NCBI GenBank assembly: GCA_014163555.1
Contig: JACJGO010000014.1
Span: 1 to 64,000 of the forward strand
DNA: 64,000 bases
Direction of reading: 5' to 3'
DNA from: Flavisolibacter longurius
GTDB lineage: Bacteria > Bacteroidota > Bacteroidia > Chitinophagales > Chitinophagaceae
A program made the position numbers and the translations under genes. Below, in pieces: positions 53,319 through 62,417 of the stretch; position 1 is the stretch's first letter, and the number at the start of each line of letters is the position of its first letter. The notes below the pieces were generated by a model that saw only the letters and a program-made list of their open reading frames with translations, did no database searches and was not told where the DNA came from.

Positions 53319-54158
53319 ATGAGAATCCTATTTCTGTTTTTGGCCGCTATACTGGTGGCTAACTGGGTCGGTGCACAGGAACTTTACCCGTTTTCCGAAC
53401 CGGCATCGAATAACCCGGCGCAGTCTATTTCCGTAAAAGCAACTGCCATCATACACGGAGATGTTCATTCTGAACGTACGCTTCAGCGATACATGCCGGA
53501 AGTAGCTCTTGGTCTCAGCAAAAAATGGATGGTAAAGGCCGGCGCCAATTTTTCGAACATGCATCAGAACAAGATGATTTGGGAAGGCGGTCGTCTTTAT
53601 GCCAAATACCGTTTTCTTTCCAATGATGACGTGCACAAACATTTCCGGATGGCAGTTTTTGGAACGGCTGCTTATAGCCGTAATCATCTTGATCACAATG
53701 AAATCAACCTGATGATGGGAGAGCAAAGCGGCGTACAGGCGGGTGTGATTGCAACACAGCTTTGGCACAAGCTGGCCTTGTCCGGTAGCCTTGCCTGGAA
53801 TGAGGTGCTGGATGAAAAACGGAACGATAAAAACCTGCAGGGTATTTACGCATACCAGGCCATCAATTATGTGCTTTCGGCAGGCTATCTTTTATTGCCA
53901 TTCGAGTACAAAGATTACAACCAAACCAACCTGAATTTATATGTGGAGCTTCTGGGTGGCCGAAACATTAATTTTCCTGGCGAGACTTATTATGTTGATC
54001 TGGCGCCATCCATCCAAGCCATTTTCAACAGCGCAGCCAAGCTTAATATCGGCTACCGCTTTCAATTGGGAAGTGATATTTACCGGCTTACTAAAAACAG
54101 TGTTATGGTAAGTTTCGAATACCTGTTTTTAAACGCGTTAAAGAAAAAAGCTAACTAA
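53319..54158 (+). CDS. Outer-membrane beta-barrel protein of metal cluster
   Basis: 279 residues with signal peptide (FLFLAAILVANWVGAQ). Alternating aromatic strands (KWMVKAGANFSNMHQN, LNIGYRFQLGSDIYRL, MVSFEYLF at the end) suggest a transporter-like barrel. His/Met-rich loops (NHLDHNEINLMMG, NMHQNKMIW) fit copper handling. Only 9 nt after the terminator, so it may partly be read through. Its 3' end overlaps the DtxR gene by 8 nt. Confidence 0.75.
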   Translation: MRILFLFLAAILVANWVGAQELYPFSEPASNNPAQSISVKATAIIHGDVHSERTLQRYMPEVALGLSKKWMVKAGANFSNMHQNKMIWEGGRLYAKYRFLSNDDVHKHFRMAVFGTAAYSRNHLDHNEINLMMGEQSGVQAGVIATQLWHKLALSGSLAWNEVLDEKRNDKNLQGIYAYQAINYVLSAGYLLLPFEYKDYNQTNLNLYVELLGGRNINFPGETYYVDLAPSIQAIFNSAAKLNIGYRFQLGSDIYRLTKNSVMVSFEYLFLNALKKKAN

Positions 54159-54819
54159 CCGGCTGCACGAGAATATTTCCGGCTACTTTTTCAGAAATCT
54201 GTATGGTTTTTTGTTCGATGGAAAGAGAGAAGGACCCATCATACTCAAGGTGGTCGGTAATCTTCAGTTTTGTTCCAGGGATGATTTGCAGCTTGCTCAG
54301 GTAATCTAAAAAAGAATCGGCCGTATCGCCAAAACTTACCACGCGGTAGCTTTTGTTTTTTGCTCCTTGGGATAATAGAATTGCGGTATTTTTTTTCAGT
54401 TTTCCGTTCCTGTCTGGAATCGGATCCCCATGCGGATCAAAAGCTGGAAAGCCCAGAAATTCTTCCAGCCGGTTAATGAAATCCTCGCTTCCTACGTGTT
54501 CCAGTTGCTCGGCCAGATCATGTACTTCGTTCCATTTGTATTGTAACCTCGAAACCAAAAACACCTCCCATAACCGGTGCTTTCGAATAATCAGCAGGCC
54601 TTTTTTCTTTCCCTGTTCTGTCAGGCGGATGCTTTTGTCCGGCAGCAACTCCACCAAACCTTTTTCGCCAAGCTTTCGAACCATTTCCAGAACTGTAGCC
54701 GGATTTAAGGCCATGGCTTTTGAAAGGGCGGTGTTGTTTACCTTCTTAACATCCTTCTGGCTGAGTTTATACAGTTCCTTCAGGTAATTTTCTTCAAACT
54801 GATGGCCAAAATGTGACAT
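54151..54819 (-). CDS. DtxR/MntR-family metal-dependent repressor
   Basis: 222 residues. N-terminal helix-turn-helix (VNNTALSKAMALNPATVLEMVRKL), the dimerisation/metal domain with RKHRLWEVFL, EVHDLAEQLEHVG and FPAFDPHGDPIPD (Asp where DtxR has Cys102), and a C-terminal FeoA/SH3-like domain. It senses Fe2+ or Mn2+ and represses metal uptake genes. It faces the TonB receptor gene around a perfect palindrome. Confidence 0.9.
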   Translation of the reverse strand: MSHFGHQFEENYLKELYKLSQKDVKKVNNTALSKAMALNPATVLEMVRKLGEKGLVELLPDKSIRLTEQGKKKGLLIIRKHRLWEVFLVSRLQYKWNEVHDLAEQLEHVGSEDFINRLEEFLGFPAFDPHGDPIPDRNGKLKKNTAILLSQGAKNKSYRVVSFGDTADSFLDYLSKLQIIPGTKLKITDHLEYDGSFSLSIEQKTIQISEKVAGNILVQPVS

Positions 54820-54823
54820 GACA

Positions 54824-54831
54824 CAAAAGTA
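54824..54831 (-). promoter_or_regulatory. -7 element of the DtxR gene
   Basis: TACTTTTG on the minus strand, exact consensus, ending 4 nt before the ATG at 54819. The shared operator covers the expected -33 position. Confidence 0.6.
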
Positions 54832-54849
54832 GGATGGGAAATGAAATTA

Positions 54850-54875
54850 AATTTATTTGGTAGGCCAAATAAATT
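54850..54875. promoter_or_regulatory. DtxR-type operator palindrome
   Basis: AATTTATTTGG (54850-54860), TAGG, then CCAAATAAATT (54865-54875): a perfect 11-bp-arm inverted repeat. It lies between the repressor and TonB receptor genes and overlaps the -33 region on both sides, which suits autoregulation plus repression of the receptor. Confidence 0.75.
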
Positions 54876-54882
54876 ACCTTTG
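54875..54882 (+). promoter_or_regulatory. -7 element of the TonB receptor gene
   Basis: TACCTTTG, exact consensus, starting on the last base of the operator palindrome and 19 nt before the ATG at 54902. Confidence 0.7.
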
Positions 54883-54901
54883 GACATTCAAATGCGGGTC
54901 C

Positions 54902-57181
54902 ATGCAAAAGCAGTTTGTTTTATTCGGATGGTTTTTATGCCTGGCATTTCATTCCTTTTCGCAGGTGAGAATGAAAGGGTACGTTCATTCCGGTAATGAA
55001 CGCCTGGCAGGTGCAACGGTTTCAGTAAATGACCGCACTGTGGCGGCTGATTCAACCGGAAATTTTGAATTGTACCCGTTACAGGCTGGAAAACATCTGC
55101 TTACTGTTAGCATGGCAGGGTATGAAACTTATGAGCAGACTATCGTTTTGCGGGACTCTATCGCGGAATCATTTATAGAATTGTATTCCTCTTCCTCGCT
55201 GGATGCAGTGGTCGTCAGCGGAACAATGAAAGCCGTCACACGCTTGCAAAGTCCAATCCCGGTAGAAGTGTTTTCTCACAAGTTTTTCCAGAAAAACCCG
55301 GCACCAAGTGTATTCGAATCCTTATCGATGGTGAATGGCGTGCGGCCGCAGATCAACTGCAATGTTTGTAATACCGGCGATATTCATATCAACGGATTGG
55401 AAGGACCTTACACAATGGTAACCATTGATGGCATGCCCATCGTTAGCGCTTTGTCATCCGTGTATGGATTGTTTGGCATTCCAGCGCAAATGATCGAAAG
55501 AGTAGAGGTGGTAAAAGGTCCGGCATCGGGCTTGTATGGTTCGGAAGCTATTGGTGGACTCATCAACATCATCACCAAATCACCAAATAAGGCTCCCTTG
55601 CTATCCGCCAATGTCATGACAACATCTTGGCAGGAACACCTGGTAGATATTGGTACGCGGTGGCGGATAGGAAAATCGCTGACGTCCTTAATGGGTGTTC
55701 ACTATTTTAACTATGATAAGCCCATTGATAAAAACGGTGACAATTTCACAGACGTGACGCTGCAAAAACGCATCTCTGTTTTTAATAAATGGAGCCTACA
55801 AAGGCAACACAACCGGGTAGCAACGCTGGCCGGAAGATATTTTTATGAAGACAGGTGGGGTGGTGAAATGCACTGGAAAAAAAACTATCGCGGTGGTGAC
55901 CGAGTTTATGGTGAAAGTATCTATACAAAACGATGGGAACTGTTAGGCAATTACCAATTACCAGTTACAGAGCGAATGTTTCTTTCATTTTCAGCAACGG
56001 GACATCAGCAGGACTCTTATTACGGAACCACACCTTTTCTGGCAGATCAAAAGATTTTATTTGGCCAGGCGACCTGGGATAAAACAATAAACACCCATAG
56101 TTTACTGTTAGGACTTGCCGGTCGTTATAATTATTATGACGACAATTCCACAGCAACCTGGGATACCCTAACGAAATTCAACCAACCACAACGTACTTTT
56201 TTGCCGGGTGTATTCCTGCAAAACGAATGGAAACCCGATCCTGCCCATACCTTGCTGGCGGGTTTGCGGTATGATTTTCATCCGGTCCACAAAGGAATTT
56301 TAACCCCACGATTTGCGTACAAATGGGCCTTTTCCGAAAAAGAAGTGGTACGCATCAATGCGGGAACGGGTTTTCGTGTTGTTAACCTGTTTACAGAAGA
56401 ACATGCTGCATTAACAGGGGCCCGGGCAGTGGAAATTGTTGATAAACTGGAGCCTGAAAAGAGTAAGAACATCAATTTCCAATACAGTAATCGCCTGGGA
56501 AGCCGTTCGAAAAATATAGTGTTGGACCTTTCTGCCTGGTACACCCACTTCAGTAACCAGATTATCCCCGATTATGATACGGATCCCAATAAAATTATTT
56601 ACGCCAATTTAATAGGACATTCTGTTTCAAAAGGACTTTCAGCAAATATCGAAGCAAACTTTTTGCAGCGGTTGAAAGGTTATATTGGATTTACCTTACA
56701 GGATGTAGCAAAATATGAAGAAGGGGCTTTCCCAAAAAAACAACGGCCGGTTTTGACAGAGAACTGGAGCGGCAATTGGACCTTAAGCTATTCCATACCT
56801 ATTTCCGGATGGACATTTGATTACACCGGTAATGTTTACGGGCCCATGCGACTGCCGCTGGTTTCTTCATTGGACCCAAGAAGGGAATATTCTCCTGTTT
56901 GGAGTTTGCAGAACCTACAGATCACAAAATGGATGGCAGGAAATTTTGAAATCTATGCTGGGGTAAAGAATGTTTTAAACTGGACGCCCACCAAAGGAAA
57001 CCCTTTTGTGATAGCCCGTTCTCAGGATCCATTCGACAAGAATGTAGTTTGGGATGCCAATGGCAAGGTGAAGCAAACAGCAGAAAACCCATATGCATTG
57101 ACGTTTGATCCGTCCTATGTATTTGCACCCAACCAGGGACGGAGGGTGTTTTTGGGCCTGCGGTGGAACCTGAAAGATTAA
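54902..57181 (+). CDS. TonB-dependent outer-membrane receptor
   Basis: 759 residues from ATG at 54902. Signal peptide, a carboxypeptidase-D-like domain (VRMKGYVHSGNERLAGATV to about residue 95), a plug with INCNVCNTGDIHINGLEGPY and VEVVKGPASGLYGSEAIGG, and a barrel ending in GRRVFLGLRWNLKD. The Cys pair in the plug (CNVC) and the DtxR operator in front point to a metal or metal-chelate ligand. Confidence 0.9.
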   Translation: MQKQFVLFGWFLCLAFHSFSQVRMKGYVHSGNERLAGATVSVNDRTVAADSTGNFELYPLQAGKHLLTVSMAGYETYEQTIVLRDSIAESFIELYSSSSLDAVVVSGTMKAVTRLQSPIPVEVFSHKFFQKNPAPSVFESLSMVNGVRPQINCNVCNTGDIHINGLEGPYTMVTIDGMPIVSALSSVYGLFGIPAQMIERVEVVKGPASGLYGSEAIGGLINIITKSPNKAPLLSANVMTTSWQEHLVDIGTRWRIGKSLTSLMGVHYFNYDKPIDKNGDNFTDVTLQKRISVFNKWSLQRQHNRVATLAGRYFYEDRWGGEMHWKKNYRGGDRVYGESIYTKRWELLGNYQLPVTERMFLSFSATGHQQDSYYGTTPFLADQKILFGQATWDKTINTHSLLLGLAGRYNYYDDNSTATWDTLTKFNQPQRTFLPGVFLQNEWKPDPAHTLLAGLRYDFHPVHKGILTPRFAYKWAFSEKEVVRINAGTGFRVVNLFTEEHAALTGARAVEIVDKLEPEKSKNINFQYSNRLGSRSKNIVLDLSAWYTHFSNQIIPDYDTDPNKIIYANLIGHSVSKGLSANIEANFLQRLKGYIGFTLQDVAKYEEGAFPKKQRPVLTENWSGNWTLSYSIPISGWTFDYTGNVYGPMRLPLVSSLDPRREYSPVWSLQNLQITKWMAGNFEIYAGVKNVLNWTPTKGNPFVIARSQDPFDKNVVWDANGKVKQTAENPYALTFDPSYVFAPNQGRRVFLGLRWNLKD

Positions 57182-57211
57182 ATCCAATGGTTTTTCGGTT
57201 CTCTAATGCTC

Positions 57212-58411
57212 TTAACTTTGCTCAAACAGGCAAAAGCTGCCACCTACCCAGGTTTTATCTTTATTATAGCGCACCCCAATCATTTTGCCCTTGCTCAGTC
57301 GTGCTAGGTTATTGACGGCAAAGGGCCTTTCACTTCCTGGTGGCCAAAAGTAAAAAAGCCTGATCTCTGCTTTCGCCGGGCCGTCCGGTGTTTCAATGAC
57401 ATCCGCATACTGAACTTTTCGTTGAATGATCCAGTTTTGAGGATCGGGAATTTTTGCCAGCTCTTCTTTGGTAACGTCAATGATAACACCCTGCCCCGCA
57501 AATGAAAAAAGCGGTTTTATCACGTAATTCTCCAGGTCCGAAGGCAGAGGATCAACCTCATTTAAAAACCGTGTGACCGGAACATTGGGATGATTAATAA
57601 AGGGAAGTGTGAATTTGCTTAAACGATAGAACCAGTTGGGATGCGGTACCCAGGTAACATCGAGGTCCTGCAGCATGATATTACCTTTTTCCTGCACCTC
57701 TATTGGTTGATGAAACAGGTCATCGAAAATAAGCCGGTTGTAGATGCGGTGAATACGGATTTTTCTGCCTTCCTTTTCATAAAACAGATTTCGTCCTTCC
57801 TGTATAAGTTGCGTTAAACACACAGTTTTCACTCCGATCAGTTCCTCCGTGGCATAAAAGTCTACCCTTGTTTTTTGTTTCTCCGGAAAAATTTCTAGTA
57901 GAATAACGTTTTCCGGGTCTTCTTCCGCTATGATCAGCTCTTTCAAAATTTGGATATACGATTCACGCTTGTACCCATTTAAAAAATTGGAAAAGCCATT
58001 TGGCCACGGAAAATGTTGCTGATGAACCTCGGGCTGTATCAATTGCCAGGCAAAAATGGTGGGGAATCCTTGCATTTCGATAAGTTGCGGTTCCAGTTGA
58101 CCACTTGCATTGGTGCAAATGCCAAAGTCAAAAGCTATAAAATGCGGGTGCTTATCTTCGTTAGGAACGTTGACAGCATCAGGAATGGCATGAGCACTTT
58201 GTTCTTTATAATCCGGGGTTTTGATCACATTGATAATGGCCTCACAGGCGTCCAGCATTTGATTGGTGAAACTGTCTGGAACAAAAACGGGTGTTTCTGC
58301 TACCCGGAAATCCAACTGTTTGGGATAGCGGGAAGAGAGGCTCTGAATGTATAAATTGTAATTTTCATCCTTAAATTCTTTGTTGTATGCTTTTCGAAAT
58401 AATTCAATCAT
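57212..58411 (-). CDS. ATP-grasp-like hypothetical protein
   Basis: 399 residues, no signal peptide. LENYVIKPLFSFAGQGVIID, WIIQRKVQYA and the acidic block EPQLIEMQGFP resemble the ATP-binding and metal segments of ATP-grasp ligases, arranged in an unusual order. A conserved but uncharacterised Bacteroidota family as I recall. Convergent with the TonB receptor gene. Confidence 0.6.
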   Translation of the reverse strand: MIELFRKAYNKEFKDENYNLYIQSLSSRYPKQLDFRVAETPVFVPDSFTNQMLDACEAIINVIKTPDYKEQSAHAIPDAVNVPNEDKHPHFIAFDFGICTNASGQLEPQLIEMQGFPTIFAWQLIQPEVHQQHFPWPNGFSNFLNGYKRESYIQILKELIIAEEDPENVILLEIFPEKQKTRVDFYATEELIGVKTVCLTQLIQEGRNLFYEKEGRKIRIHRIYNRLIFDDLFHQPIEVQEKGNIMLQDLDVTWVPHPNWFYRLSKFTLPFINHPNVPVTRFLNEVDPLPSDLENYVIKPLFSFAGQGVIIDVTKEELAKIPDPQNWIIQRKVQYADVIETPDGPAKAEIRLFYFWPPGSERPFAVNNLARLSKGKMIGVRYNKDKTWVGGSFCLFEQS

Positions 58412-58459
58412 GTCATTGATTTCAAATTAAGATAAGTAAATTTAAAGGGAGCGGTTTTT

Positions 58460-59911
58460 CTAATAGGTAATTTCTTTTTTATTGATGAAAAATTTATTTC
58501 CACCTAGATCCACATTATAATTTTCACCAATTCCATTAAAATAAAAGCTTTCTCCTTTTGGATGGTAAATTTCAAATGTGCAGTTTTTGTATCGGATATT
58601 TCGTGTAATTGAAACCCAATTACCCTCAGGATATATACCCCCCATAAATACTAATCTGCAGTTATATAGTTGATATTTTTCTTCGGGTTTCCATGCGGGG
58701 TCTGAGCCCATCCAAACGATTTTCTTTTTATGCGCTATCATTGTACAATTTTCAAATCGAACCCGACGCTTATAGTTTGTTTCAATTAGAAATGTTCCAT
58801 ACGGTTCCTTTCCTTGATAAGGTTTGTCTTCAAAAAGGCAGTTAATAAAAACTGTTGCCTGTTGATTCGTTTTAGCATCAAAGCCATGGACAAAAGATCC
58901 ATAGATTTTTGAATCAATAACCTTAAATCCAGGTTTGTTAATCCAAATAGACCAATTCGTTACACCCCAGAAAATACAATTCGAAAAAGTACAATCACTA
59001 CTTGGGCCTGTATCAGCCACTAGTCCAGTTCCTACATTATTTATAAACTCACAAGAAATAAAGTTTCCATTTTTTATTATGCCTACTTCTGCTTCAATAT
59101 CCACTCCGGCTCCAGGCATGGAAAAAAACTTACCTCGACCAGTATGATTGAACTTACAATTAATAGCATCTAAGCTATTGCCGCCTACCCACGATAAACC
59201 TTGTCTGGCATTGTACGAAAATTCGCAGTTTTTCAAAAGTATCGCATCTGGCTCCTTATTTTCACCAGTTTCGTTTGAGACTTGTATTCCATCTAATCCA
59301 AAATGGTGGGCTTTTATATTTTGGATTGTTATCTTTTTTGAATTAATAATATAAATTCCATTATGTTGAACTTGGTATCCTACATCACCAAAAACTCCAC
59401 CTAAAACGATTCCATCGCTATTACCATCTAATTCCAGGTTTGTAATAGTAATCTTATTGCAATTGGTGAAATAAAGTGCATTGCCTATCCACGCTAAGTT
59501 TCCACGGTTGACAAAATAATTTTTACCATGTAAAAAAGGTTTACCAGAACCCGGAGAAAAAGCACCAAATTTCAACCCCTTTCTGTATCTCAAAACAGTT
59601 CCTTCCACGCCTTCAACTGTAAAATTAGAAACCTTATTGAAGCCTAACGTATTCGAACCTTCATAGACTGGTTTTGAAGAGTCTTTAGTATTATATTCCT
59701 GTTTGCCTATAATATAAATTCCTTTAGGTATTTGTAACTTTCCATTTCCGCTTCTTGCATTAAAAAAAGCTGCCGCTTTCTGAAAAGCCTCATGATCATT
59801 TGTTTTCCCATCGCCTTTGGCGCCAAAGGATTTTATATCGCGGGTAACAAACGCCTGGCTGAACCCGGAATAAGTAAAGAAAGAAAGGATAAGGAGTAAA
59901 TATAGCTTCAT
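58460..59911 (-). CDS. Exported right-handed beta-helix protein
   Basis: 483 residues from ATG at 59911, giving the signal peptide MKLYLLLILSFFTYSGFSQ; the frame opens further upstream. DIKSFGAKGDGKTNDHEAFQ is the pectate-lyase-superfamily start, followed by parallel beta-helix coils with regular N/I/F ladders (ITITNLELDGNSDGI, ITIQNIKAHHFGLDGI). A polysaccharide-binding or cleaving role is likely. Base composition is more AT-rich than the neighbours, hinting at transfer. Confidence 0.8.
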   Translation of the reverse strand: MKLYLLLILSFFTYSGFSQAFVTRDIKSFGAKGDGKTNDHEAFQKAAAFFNARSGNGKLQIPKGIYIIGKQEYNTKDSSKPVYEGSNTLGFNKVSNFTVEGVEGTVLRYRKGLKFGAFSPGSGKPFLHGKNYFVNRGNLAWIGNALYFTNCNKITITNLELDGNSDGIVLGGVFGDVGYQVQHNGIYIINSKKITIQNIKAHHFGLDGIQVSNETGENKEPDAILLKNCEFSYNARQGLSWVGGNSLDAINCKFNHTGRGKFFSMPGAGVDIEAEVGIIKNGNFISCEFINNVGTGLVADTGPSSDCTFSNCIFWGVTNWSIWINKPGFKVIDSKIYGSFVHGFDAKTNQQATVFINCLFEDKPYQGKEPYGTFLIETNYKRRVRFENCTMIAHKKKIVWMGSDPAWKPEEKYQLYNCRLVFMGGIYPEGNWVSITRNIRYKNCTFEIYHPKGESFYFNGIGENYNVDLGGNKFFINKKEITY

Positions 59912-60095
59912 CGGTAAAAGTTTACTAAGCCCATCAGTACAAAATAAGGGCAGAAATCTCATGCCTAGATGCAATTTCACACGTTATAGGCAATTCACTT
60001 TGTTAATACACGCTTTAATTAGGAGGACACGTACAGAAAAATACTGCCACGTGGTATGTTATTTGTGCCCTTCCCAATACTTAAACTCTGATCGT

Positions 60096-61112
60096 ATGGA
60101 TAAACGAATTGTTGACAGGCGGGAAGTATCTGCAACAGATGAACGGCATATCGTAAATAATATTTTCGCTGTGGCACCTGGCGTTTGGCGAATGAAAGAT
60201 GTGTTTGTAAACGTTTTCATTATTGAAAGCCAGCAACAACCGGGATTTATTCTGATTGATACCGGACTGAAATCCTCCTATGCGAAGATCAAAAATTTGA
60301 TTGCCGAGGTAATGGAACCAGGTGGTGTACCTCAGGCTATTGTACTTACGCATGGACATTTCGACCACCGCGGTGCTCTGCAGCAATTGGCCACAGAATG
60401 GCGTATACCCGTATACTGTCATCATATGGAATTGCCCTACCTTACCGGTAAAGCTTCCTATCCGCCACCGGATCCAACCGTAGGCGGTGGCATGATGGCC
60501 TCCATGGCATTTGTTTATCCAAGCGGTCCTATAGATGTGCAGGAACATTTGCGGGAGCTTCCGGAGGATGGTAAAATTCCGGAATTGCCAGACTGGGAAT
60601 GGATTCACACTCCTGGGCATACACCTGGACACATCAGCCTGTTTCGTGAACGGGATGGTGTATTAATTGCCGGCGATGCGATCGTAACTACCAAACAGGA
60701 ATCGGTGTTTTCTGTCATGAGCCAAAAAAGAGTGCTTAGCGGACCCCCAAAGTATTTTACTCCCGACTGGGGCGCTGCTGCACGTTCTGTACGTGCCCTT
60801 GCTGCCCTGGAGCCCAATATTATTGCTGCCGGCCATGGGTGTTCCATGTATGGCGACGAAGCCAGAAAGGCTTTGCATAAGATGGCAAGGGAGTTTTGGC
60901 ATATGGGCATGCCGGAGCGGGGTCGCTATGTGAAAGAGCCGGCTTTGTTTAATGATGATGGGCCTACGTATGTGCCTCCAAAACTTCCGAACTATTTCTG
61001 GTTAAAAGTGGTTGCCGTAGCTTTTGTGGCTGTCGCAGGCTATGTGATTTATAAAAAAACCAGTGAAGAATCACTGGAGAAAAAGATTAAAAAACTACTC
61101 CGGAGAAGATAA
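60096..61112 (+). CDS. MBL-fold hydrolase with C-terminal anchor
   Basis: 338 residues from ATG at 60096; longer starts lack family features. Metallo-beta-lactamase fold: LTHGHFDHRG (His86, His88, Asp90, His91), HTPGHTPGHIS, LIAGDAIV and AAGHGCS supply both metal ions. The last 45 residues hold a membrane segment (LKVVAVAFVAVAGYVIY) and a Lys/Arg tail, so it is probably tail-anchored with the enzyme in the cytoplasm. Substrate unknown. Confidence 0.85.
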   Translation: MDKRIVDRREVSATDERHIVNNIFAVAPGVWRMKDVFVNVFIIESQQQPGFILIDTGLKSSYAKIKNLIAEVMEPGGVPQAIVLTHGHFDHRGALQQLATEWRIPVYCHHMELPYLTGKASYPPPDPTVGGGMMASMAFVYPSGPIDVQEHLRELPEDGKIPELPDWEWIHTPGHTPGHISLFRERDGVLIAGDAIVTTKQESVFSVMSQKRVLSGPPKYFTPDWGAAARSVRALAALEPNIIAAGHGCSMYGDEARKALHKMAREFWHMGMPERGRYVKEPALFNDDGPTYVPPKLPNYFWLKVVAVAFVAVAGYVIYKKTSEESLEKKIKKLLRRR

Positions 61113-61128
61113 ATTCTAGATTAAAGGC

Positions 61129-61158
61129 AATTAGCCGAGAATCATTACTCGGCTAATT
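61129..61158. terminator. Bidirectional terminator hairpin
   Basis: AATTAGCCGAG and CTCGGCTAATT form a perfect 11-bp stem around 8 nt, between convergent MBL and pdxJ genes. The right arm covers the pdxJ stop codon. T-runs are short, so strength is uncertain. Confidence 0.6.
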
Positions 61159-61870
61159 GTCGTTTGTATAATTGAACCGTATTTTCCAATCCTAAATAAA
61201 GTGCATCGGAAATTAAGGCATGACCAATGCTGACTTCGTCCACCCAGGGTATGTTTTGCTTGAAGTATTTTAAATTATGCATGTCCAGGTCATGGCCGGC
61301 ATTAAGACCTAGTCCTACTTCCTTCGCTTTTTTGGCGGCATCTACAAACTTTACGATCGCGTTTCCACGGTTGCCTGCAATATATTGTTTAGCATAAGAC
61401 TCCGTGTACAATTCTATACGATCGGTTCCTGTTAAGGCAGCACCTTCCACCATTTTCGGATCAGGATCCACAAAAATGGAAACCCTGATGCCTGCGTTTT
61501 TAAATACGGAAATCATCTCTTTCAGATAGGATTTGTGTTTAATGGTATCCCAGCCATGGTCGGAAGTAATTTGTCCCAATTCATCAGGAACCAGGGTTAC
61601 CTGTTGGGGTTTCACTTCCAAAACAAGGTCAACAAATTTTTGTTCCCGGCAATTGCCTTCAATATTAAATTCAGCAGTAATATTTTTTTTGATATTGCGG
61701 ACATCGCTGTAACGGATATGCCGTTCGTCGGGCCGGGGATGAACTGTGATCCCATCTGCGCCAAATCGTTGAATATCTACCGCAGCTTTTACAACATCCG
61801 GATTGTTGCCCCCGCGACTGTTGCGAAGGGTAGCTATTTTATTAATATTTACAGAGAGTTTTGTCGGCAT
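61145..61870 (-). CDS. pdxJ: Pyridoxine 5'-phosphate synthase
   Basis: 241 residues. KLSVNINKIATLRNSRGG, ITVHPRPDERHI, EFNIEG, VTLVPDE, VSIFVDPDP, LNAGHDLD and EVSIGHALI are the PdxJ active-site segments. Condenses 3-amino-2-oxopropyl phosphate and deoxyxylulose phosphate to pyridoxine 5'-phosphate. No other pdx gene is in the window. Confidence 0.95.
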   Translation of the reverse strand: MPTKLSVNINKIATLRNSRGGNNPDVVKAAVDIQRFGADGITVHPRPDERHIRYSDVRNIKKNITAEFNIEGNCREQKFVDLVLEVKPQQVTLVPDELGQITSDHGWDTIKHKSYLKEMISVFKNAGIRVSIFVDPDPKMVEGAALTGTDRIELYTESYAKQYIAGNRGNAIVKFVDAAKKAKEVGLGLNAGHDLDMHNLKYFKQNIPWVDEVSIGHALISDALYLGLENTVQLYKRQLAE

Positions 61871-61874
61871 CGCT

Positions 61875-61882
61875 CAAAGATA
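61875..61882 (-). promoter_or_regulatory. -7 element of pdxJ
   Basis: TATCTTTG on the minus strand, exact consensus, ending 4 nt before the ATG at 61870. Confidence 0.65.
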
Positions 61883-61970
61883 AATTCTTTTGTCTTCAAC
61901 AGGGTAGAAAGCAGATGGGCCTGCTTTATCAATAAACTCCCGATCCTGTTTCCTTCAATGTCATAAACAT

Positions 61971-61997
61971 AAAAAGCTTCCCCTCAGGAAGCTTTTT
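61971..61997. terminator. Rho-independent terminator
   Basis: AAAAAGCTTCC and GGAAGCTTTTT with a 5-nt loop; symmetric, so it can act on either strand. It most likely ends the small minus-strand gene at 62071-62211 before the pdxJ promoter. Confidence 0.85.
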
Positions 61998-62070
61998 AAT
62001 TCGTTGCAGACCTGCCTGCTGCACTTCATTCTTCACCTCTGCAACAATGTTATTTGAAGGAAGGGATTGT

Positions 62071-62211
62071 TTAGGCAAAACTGTTGACCAGTACATAAAA
62101 ACTTACGCCCCAGAATGTCAGGAATAATAAGATCATATAAACAGTTGTCGATACGTGTAATCCGTGTCCCTTCGATTGTTTTTTGATCAGCCTTTCTATC
62201 GCATGTTTCAT
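62071..62211 (-). CDS. Small single-pass membrane protein (46 aa)
   Basis: From ATG at 62211: a basic helix (KHAIERLIKKQSKGHG) followed by one membrane segment (TTVYMILLFLTFWGVSFYVL) and a short tail. Upstream in-frame residues are possible but less typical. A terminator lies about 75 nt downstream. Unknown function. Confidence 0.55.
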   Translation of the reverse strand: MKHAIERLIKKQSKGHGLHVSTTVYMILLFLTFWGVSFYVLVNSFA

Positions 62212-62405
62212 AACCCACAATTTTAAATTCAAGTATATACTTAGGAAATACATGCCAATTCTTTCTTCGCCTTAAATTTTATTCTAAATCATTGATTATA
62301 ATATAATTTGTGGAGGCACAACCACAGTGTATTGTAGAACGTTTTCGGCTCTGGCCAGGCGGATTTATGATCTGTTCCCCGGGCTTAATTTCGGTGGAGG
62401 ATTTC

Positions 62406-62413
62406 TACATTTG
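62406..62413 (+). promoter_or_regulatory. -7 element of the DUF4268 gene
   Basis: TACATTTG, exact consensus, ending 4 nt before the ATG at 62418; TTA lies 18 nt upstream as a weak -33. Confidence 0.6.
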
Positions 62414-62417
62414 TGTT

